64,000 bases of DNA from Acestrorhynchus altus. Its lineage: Eukaryota; Chordata; Actinopteri; Characiformes; Acestrorhynchidae. The notes under the pieces were generated by a model. The model was not told the origin of the DNA and made no database searches. It saw only the letters and a list, made by a program, of their open reading frames with translations. Below are positions 12,901 through 20,386 of the stretch, piece after piece. Location: the NCBI GenBank assembly GCA_034509495.1, contig CM067507.1, forward strand, positions 10,340,997 through 10,404,996, in the 5' to 3' direction. Position 1 is the stretch's first letter; each line of letters starts with the position of its first letter. Both the position numbers and the translations under genes were made by a program.

Positions 12901-15900
12901 AACAGATTGCAGTATGTGCAACTTGAGGACTGTGTCTAAGAAACATTGCTCTGCAGCATAGGGCCCCCACAGGGAACAGACCTGGCCCCATTCCACTTCT
13001 CCGTCTACACTGCGGACTTCATCCTCAACTCTCTCAATCTGTCTCCAAAAATTCTCTGATGACTCTGCCATCATTTGCTACATCTCAGTTGAACATGAAA
13101 GGGAATTCAGAGAAGCTACATGGGATTTTGTGGACTGGTGACAGCAGAACTGCCTCCAGATCAACATGGGTAAAACCAAAGAACTGGACTGACTTCTCCA
13201 TTCTTTTTAAGACTCAGTGGTGAAATCAGTCATTATCTATGGCATTCTCTCCACTGCTGTTTGACTGTACAATCAAAACCTCCACAAAGACTTAAATACA
13301 CTATGGACCCACACTCCACTCTCCACTCCACTTCTGTAGTCCACTACACACCACGTGGACCTATATCTTATACTACCTTAATGTGCAATACCTGCTTCTG
13401 ACAGAATTGTACAAGTGCAATAGATACACATGTCCTGGACATTATCTGTAATTACTACTGTGCAATATCTAACATTTATGTGCATAACTAGTCATTACCT
13501 GTTCAGAAATGTGCAATATCCATACATGTGTAAACAGTTCTTAAAGGCTGGACAGTTGGACAGCTCCAACCACACTAGCAATTACCAGCTGCAACATAGT
13601 CCAGTTAGGAGGAATAATTTTTTAAACTGGAAATCCAGAATCATTATGTAACTCCAAAGTGTACTGCATTTTTTCTTAGCTTTACTGACTAAATCTTGGG
13701 CAACTTGATAAAGGTTGCTATGAAAGAAGTGGTGGATGGATTTCAAAACAGATGCTTGGAGTTATTGAAATGCTGTTTGTATCTCCATTGTTTCTTTTTC
13801 TTAAAGAAATTACACATAATTTCCTTTATGTCTTCATTCATAACTATACAGCTCAGCTAAAAGTTCAAACCAAGTCTGTACAGCACTATTTCATCTAAAA
13901 ACACGTCAGTAAATTCAGGTATTTACAAAAATGGTCCATTGAAAAGCTGATAGTGAACAAGACAGGCAACTGATGGATTTAATGCTTAAGCCTTCCATTA
14001 GGAGTGAAGCATTCTTGCTCGCCTTTGGATTCGTGTGCTGGCAGTGACATCTGATTGTAATGCACTGTGTCATGTTGTCAGAGGTGCAATTACTCTGGCA
14101 TTTCTTGTGCACTGCTGGAGGATGTAGATTCCTCAGCAATTTAATGAAAAGCGCATCCTTGGCACTTTGTGCAACAGATAAATGATTCCCATGGACTGAT
14201 GTGTAAATTCCAGTTCTTCTTTGTCAGGTGACACAGGGTATGCTATGCTTAAAAAGAATGTATGCTGATATTCTGTTTGAGACAAATGCAGTGTGCATGA
14301 GATATGGATTTCCCATGCACACTCATTTAAAACAGGTTTGACAACTGGAGACCAGGGTCTGGTAAATGAAACAAGCACCTTAAACAGTTGGTCCAACGAT
14401 TATATATCATTATGTACAAGGTTTATTCATATAAATAGTGTACATCATTTTCATATGAAAATATATACATCAACAAAAAATTGCCTTACAGTATACTTCA
14501 GTATACTTATTTTTGTAATTAGGTTGTATATTTGTGTTGCTCTTTAATAGTGCCATTATTATTTTGATTACATGATTACATGATAATTCCAAGACACTCT
14601 AAGAAAGGACACTGAAACATCTTCCAGTGTGACAGGTACAGACATACAAAGTTCCAGTCTGACATACAAAGTGCTGTGCAACTATTTTAGGTAATGTGGG
14701 AATACCCAAAAGATTATAGCTGTCTTCCAGTATGAGAAACAGCTAAATATCTGGTGCTAATTACAAAATATACTTTCAGATATTTTTACATTAATGCTTA
14801 GTGAAATTAAGTCCACCTGTGTGCAATGTGTCACATGACCTGTCAGTATATACACACCTTTTCTGAAAGGCCCTAGAGGCTGCAACACCATTAAGCAAGA
14901 GGCTCCACTAACCAAACCACACCATAAAGACCAAGGAGATCTCCAAACAAGTCAGGGACAAAGTTGTTGAGATGTAGGGTTGAGTAATAAAAAATCTCAA
15001 GAAGCATCATGAAATCCATTATCCTCAAATGGAAAGAACATGGTACAACAACAAACTTTTCAAGAAAGGGCTGTCCACCAAAACTCTCAGACTAGGCAAA
15101 GAGACCATTAATCAGAGAGGCAGCACAGAGACCAAAGGTAACCCTGAAGGAGCTGCTGAGCTCCCAAGCTGTCATACATATACCCACTATAAGCCATACA
15201 CTCAATAGAGCTGGACTATATGAAAGAGTGGCCAGAAAAAGCCTTTACTTACAGACAAAAACACTTGTTTTCAGTTTGCCAAAGGCATGTGGGGAAAGTG
15301 CTCTGGTCAGATGAGAACAAAATAGAACTTTTCGGCCACCAAGGACAATGCTATATCTGGCACAAAACCAACACATCACCCCAAGAACACAATCCACCAT
15401 TGAAACATGTTGGTTGCAGCATCATGCTGTGGGGATGTTTTTCAGTAGCAAAGACTGGGAAACTGATCAGAGTCAATGGGAATAAGGATGGTAAATACAG
15501 GGATATTCTTGAGCAGAACCTGTTTTGGACTGTCAGTGATTTGAACCTGGAATACTTTCCAACAGGACAATGACCCAAAGCATAATGCTAAAGCAACACT
15601 TGAGTGGTTTAAGGGGAAATGAGTAAATGTATTGGAATGGCCTATTCAAAGTGCAGACCTTAATCCAATTGAGAATCTGTGGTCAGATTTGAAAACATAT
15701 CCAAAGTGAACTAGAGCTGTATTTGCCACAAAACAGGGCTCTAAAGACCTTTTTGGGGGGCTGAAGAGTTATGCACACTAAAGTGTTCTATTTGGTCCTA
15801 TTTGTTGTTTGCTTCACAATAAAATAAATCAAATGTTCAAAGTTATAGACATGTTCTGTAAATGAAATGATGCAAACCCTCAAATAATCCATTTTAATTC

Positions 15901-18900
15901 CAGGTTGTGAGGTAGTAAAACGTGAAAATGTGAATACTTTCACAAGGCACTTTAAATGTTTTGTACAGAGTAATTCTTGATAGACCAGATAACCTTTTAC
16001 CTGTTCATGTTACCAGGACTATTTATCTTGGTGTAATCAAGTAATCAAGTAAAATTTTACTTGTAATGTGTATTTTAGTAGTATCCAGAGAAAAGAAAAA
16101 TCAAAAATAAAATCAAGTCAACAATTAGGTCAGATGCAAAGAAAAATACTTCAGCATATCTCTCAAATGTCTCCTGAGATAACAGTCTCTATAAACCCAT
16201 GTCTACTTATGTATTTTAGTGCAGATTTCTATAAAGACACACTTTGCTCAGATAATGCCAACATAATACTTTTCATGTATCTGTCCTTGTCAACTCCTTT
16301 CTCATCATTGTTTTGGTTATTCCCCACTTGCATCTTAGCACATGTCTTGTTTTGGTCTTGTCTCCACCTATTCCCAGCTGTGACTCATTTGTAAACATGC
16401 CCCTTCATTATCATGTTCCAGGCTTGTCTAATATTATCATGTATATAAAACCCTATAAGATAGTCTTATTGTACTCATGTCTATGCTGGTCTTCTTGTCT
16501 TATTATCTTGTCTATGCTCTTGTTTCCGCTTAGTTTGTTTAGTGTGTTGTTCTGTAAATAAATCCTCAAACCTCTGCGTACCTCTGCTTCCCAGTCTCAT
16601 CTGTTCAGCTATACTCACCACCCTGACATTAATATTTGTTTACTAAAGACAGGAGTCTCAATAAGCACTCAGCTATGTCTTATTCATTTTCAAATGTGAT
16701 GCTGTGAATTAATATTTTATTTGGGTAAGTTTATTCAGTATCCTCGATCAAATAAATGATCAACTGAAGCTCTCATATTATGAATACTTTTAACAAACAG
16801 TTCTCTGTAAACACTGAACATTTTTAGGTTCTCAAAGCTTTAGTTTTTAACTACTAGGAGATTTGGCTAATTTTGTCACATAGTATTTCCTTTCTAAATC
16901 AGAAAAATAAAAGAGAAAAACAAGGAGTCTTGAATCAAGATGAGAAAGAGACCCCACATCTCATTTTGTTTAATTCTATTTTTCCTAACATATGGGGAAA
17001 AGTTGATCTCTAAATGGAATGTAAATGAGAATCACCTCACTTTTTTCCCTTTGGATATAATGCTTATGTGTACATTTTAAGTACATCTAACAAATCTTCA
17101 TTCACAATTTATTTGAATTTGAATTACTGTTGCTAATTTGAGGTTTGAAGCTCTATGGTCATATTTGCTTACTCAACTCCTGGACGTACCTGCAAGTGAC
17201 AAAAGGAGTAGAGTTCATTTCTCTGCAGTATCAGCAGGCCCAGATTGGAGTCTCTATATTTATGCACTCTGGTTTCTGATTGTGACAGACAAAGTTAATG
17301 AGCCATACAGGAGGTGCCAGCTCCACTCTGTTTTACAGATTGGAGTAGTTTTCCATGGGTTCACTTGTCCTTGTGGAGTCACAGAGAGCATCCAGGGCCA
17401 ATAGCTTACAAAAAATAAGCATTTTTCATTACCAGTCAATCCCAAGCATGAGAAAAAAGACAGTTCTCTGCAGGTTTTACATGTAAAGATTATTGAGAGG
17501 GAGGTCCTATGCACAATCATAGAAGAGTATACACCTTATCTGGGTGTGGTATTTTTAGTTTGAACTCACCTTGCACAATGAGTAACCCTCATACAGATGA
17601 AACCTCCCCTGCATGAAGACACAAGACTTGTCCTTCACATGCCCAAACACAAGCTGCCCCTCATGGCCAGGAACTTAATGAAGAAAGGCAAAAATAATTT
17701 TTATTTCAGATAGTCAAGTTGACATGACATACAACTGTAACAATTTCAATACAGTATAAAAATATAAGGTTTAAAAATAAAAAATTATGAAAAGAAGATT
17801 CAAATTTAAAATATTTTAAGCTGCATACAGAGGAACTCAGGAAAGTTATTGATGCTCATCAGATTGGAAAAGGTTATGAAACCATCTCTATAGAGTTTGG
17901 ACTTCACCAGTCCACAGTCAGATTGTGTATAAATTGAGAATATTCAGAACATTATTAGCTTCCGCAGGCGGGGTGAACCAATAAGGATCATGACAAGAGC
18001 AAAGTATGTCATGGTATGTCTGCAAGGTCACAAAGGAACCCAAGGTAAATTCTAGGCAATTAAATGGTTTTCTCACATTCCACCATCACAACACTGAACA
18101 ACAAAGGTGCACATGATACGGTTGCAAGGAGAAAGCTACTGCTCTCCAAAAAGAACATTGCTGCCTGTGTGCACTTATATTTGGAGAAAGCAAAGCCCTG
18201 CATATGAGCATAAAACCCTACCCCATCTGTAAAAACACAGTGAAAGTAGGTAATGGTTTGGACCTGGTTTGCTGCATCTGGTCCAGGATGGCTTGTTATC
18301 TTTGATGAAACAATGAATTTTGAATTATATCAGCAAATTCTAAAGGAAATTGTCAGGAGACCTGTCATTAAGCTGAATCTTGAGAGAATGGGGGTCACAC
18401 AATTAAACACACAGAATTGTTAAAGAAGAAAAAAGTTAATGCTTTGGAATGGCCATGTCAAAGTGCCAACCTTAATCCATTAAAACAGAGCTTGTTTTGT
18501 GTGGAGGAATTGGATAAAATTAGTGTTGGATTTATGAACAGTTGACCTTGCACAAAGAGCTATGAAGCCATAAATAATCATTTTGGTAAAACGAAATGAT
18601 TGTGAAGAACCAAAGTTGGTAAATAACCTTTACATCCACTTCTTTAAAGCTGAAAGGTTGTTCACACAAACCTCTTTATGACACCAGAATGGTTCTTCTA
18701 TGGTATCACTTAACTTTTTTTGTATCACTTATTTTTAAAATTGTCCTCCATTTAAAAGTCCTCCATGTATAATTGTAAGCTTTGATTAGAGGGGTATTAA
18801 ATGCATCTAATTTTTGTACATAATCATTTTGTACATAAAAGGATCTGAGCATACTAGTGTAAAGCCTTGCCAGAATAGTAGATGCTTAAGCAAAACAGCA

Positions 18901-19922
18901 AATTTGAACACTATGTTCGAGACATTCTTCTTATTGAACTTTTGTTTTGCATAATCTAAATATGTTATGTTGTTATTGTGCTTTGGGCAGAACTTATTTC
19001 AGTACCAGATTGGGATGACCTTGTCTGAAGATCCACAGGCTATACAAATATAACCTTGAATCCTGCCTGCTGAGATTTGTTTGGCCCTAAAATCTGAAGC
19101 GTAATGAGATAGAAGCTGAATAATTGCATCTGCACTTCCTAAAGCTGCTTCACTTTTCTTATGTGAGCACTTACAAATGGTAAGGGGTATTCTTGCCATG
19201 AAAAGACATTTTAAAAGACATACCACTATTTTAGTATAGATTTGATAATAAAAAAAGTAAAAAATAAAATAAAGATCCAGATTCACATTGCTGAAAAGGC
19301 CGGCTGTTCTCAGAGTGCTGTTTCAAAGAATTTTAATAAAAAGTTGACTGGAAGGGGAAAATGTGGTGGGATGACTGCAGTCTTGAAAGCATTGTTAAGA
19401 ACAGTTGATTCAAGAACTGAACCAGAAATGTCAGTGTTCTGTGTACCAGAAATATGTCATAGAAGGCATTACCACCCACACTGGACAGTACAGACTTAAT
19501 TGTGTAATTGTGTGTGTGAACAAACAAGTGACTCAGTACAGCATTCTTTAGCAAAAATCAATGGCCAAATAATTAGTTACTGGTCCATGATTTTTGGGCT
19601 TTCAGTGCAAATGCAGATGTTATTTTAGTCACTGAAGCAGTGGTCAGTTAAGCAGTTCTTCATACTGAAGATTACATCATCCATGCCTCCTTAATTATTT
19701 CCTTTAAAAAGTCCCTTAAACCTTTGCTGCGTGTAATTTTCACCAGAAAGCCAGGATTGCTTAGAATTTTTTATACATTCCATAGAGCATAGCAAGGTTT
19801 TATGGTTTAATTGTTTATCCTGCACTCTTAAAATAAAGGTACTACAAAGGTTTCTTTGAGTGATGCCATAAAAAGAACTTTATTTCCATAGACAATCATT
19901 TTTGTGAATTGTCTGTGTAAAA

Positions 19923-19955
<33 letters not shown>

Positions 19956-20287
19956 TGCATGTGAAGAACCTATAGGTTTACATGACCAACAGAGCAAATA
20001 ATGAATAAATAAAGAATAGAGCAAATGTAAAGGTTTGTAACTTTGTAACTCCTTGCGTCAATGTTTTTGCATATATCTAACATCACTGTTCTCCATTCAT
20101 TAGCCAATCATCTGGCAACCTTCAGGATATTACTAAATTATAAGCTGAATGATAAACTGAGCAGATAAGCATTAACCAGTTCTTATAATAAAGTCATTAT
20201 ACCAGACTACTCAACAAGCTTGCAATGTTACAAATAAGTCAGCAGTAGAACCAGAGGGAAATCTATCACTTCACTAATTTGAAATCC

Positions 20288-20386
<99 letters not shown>
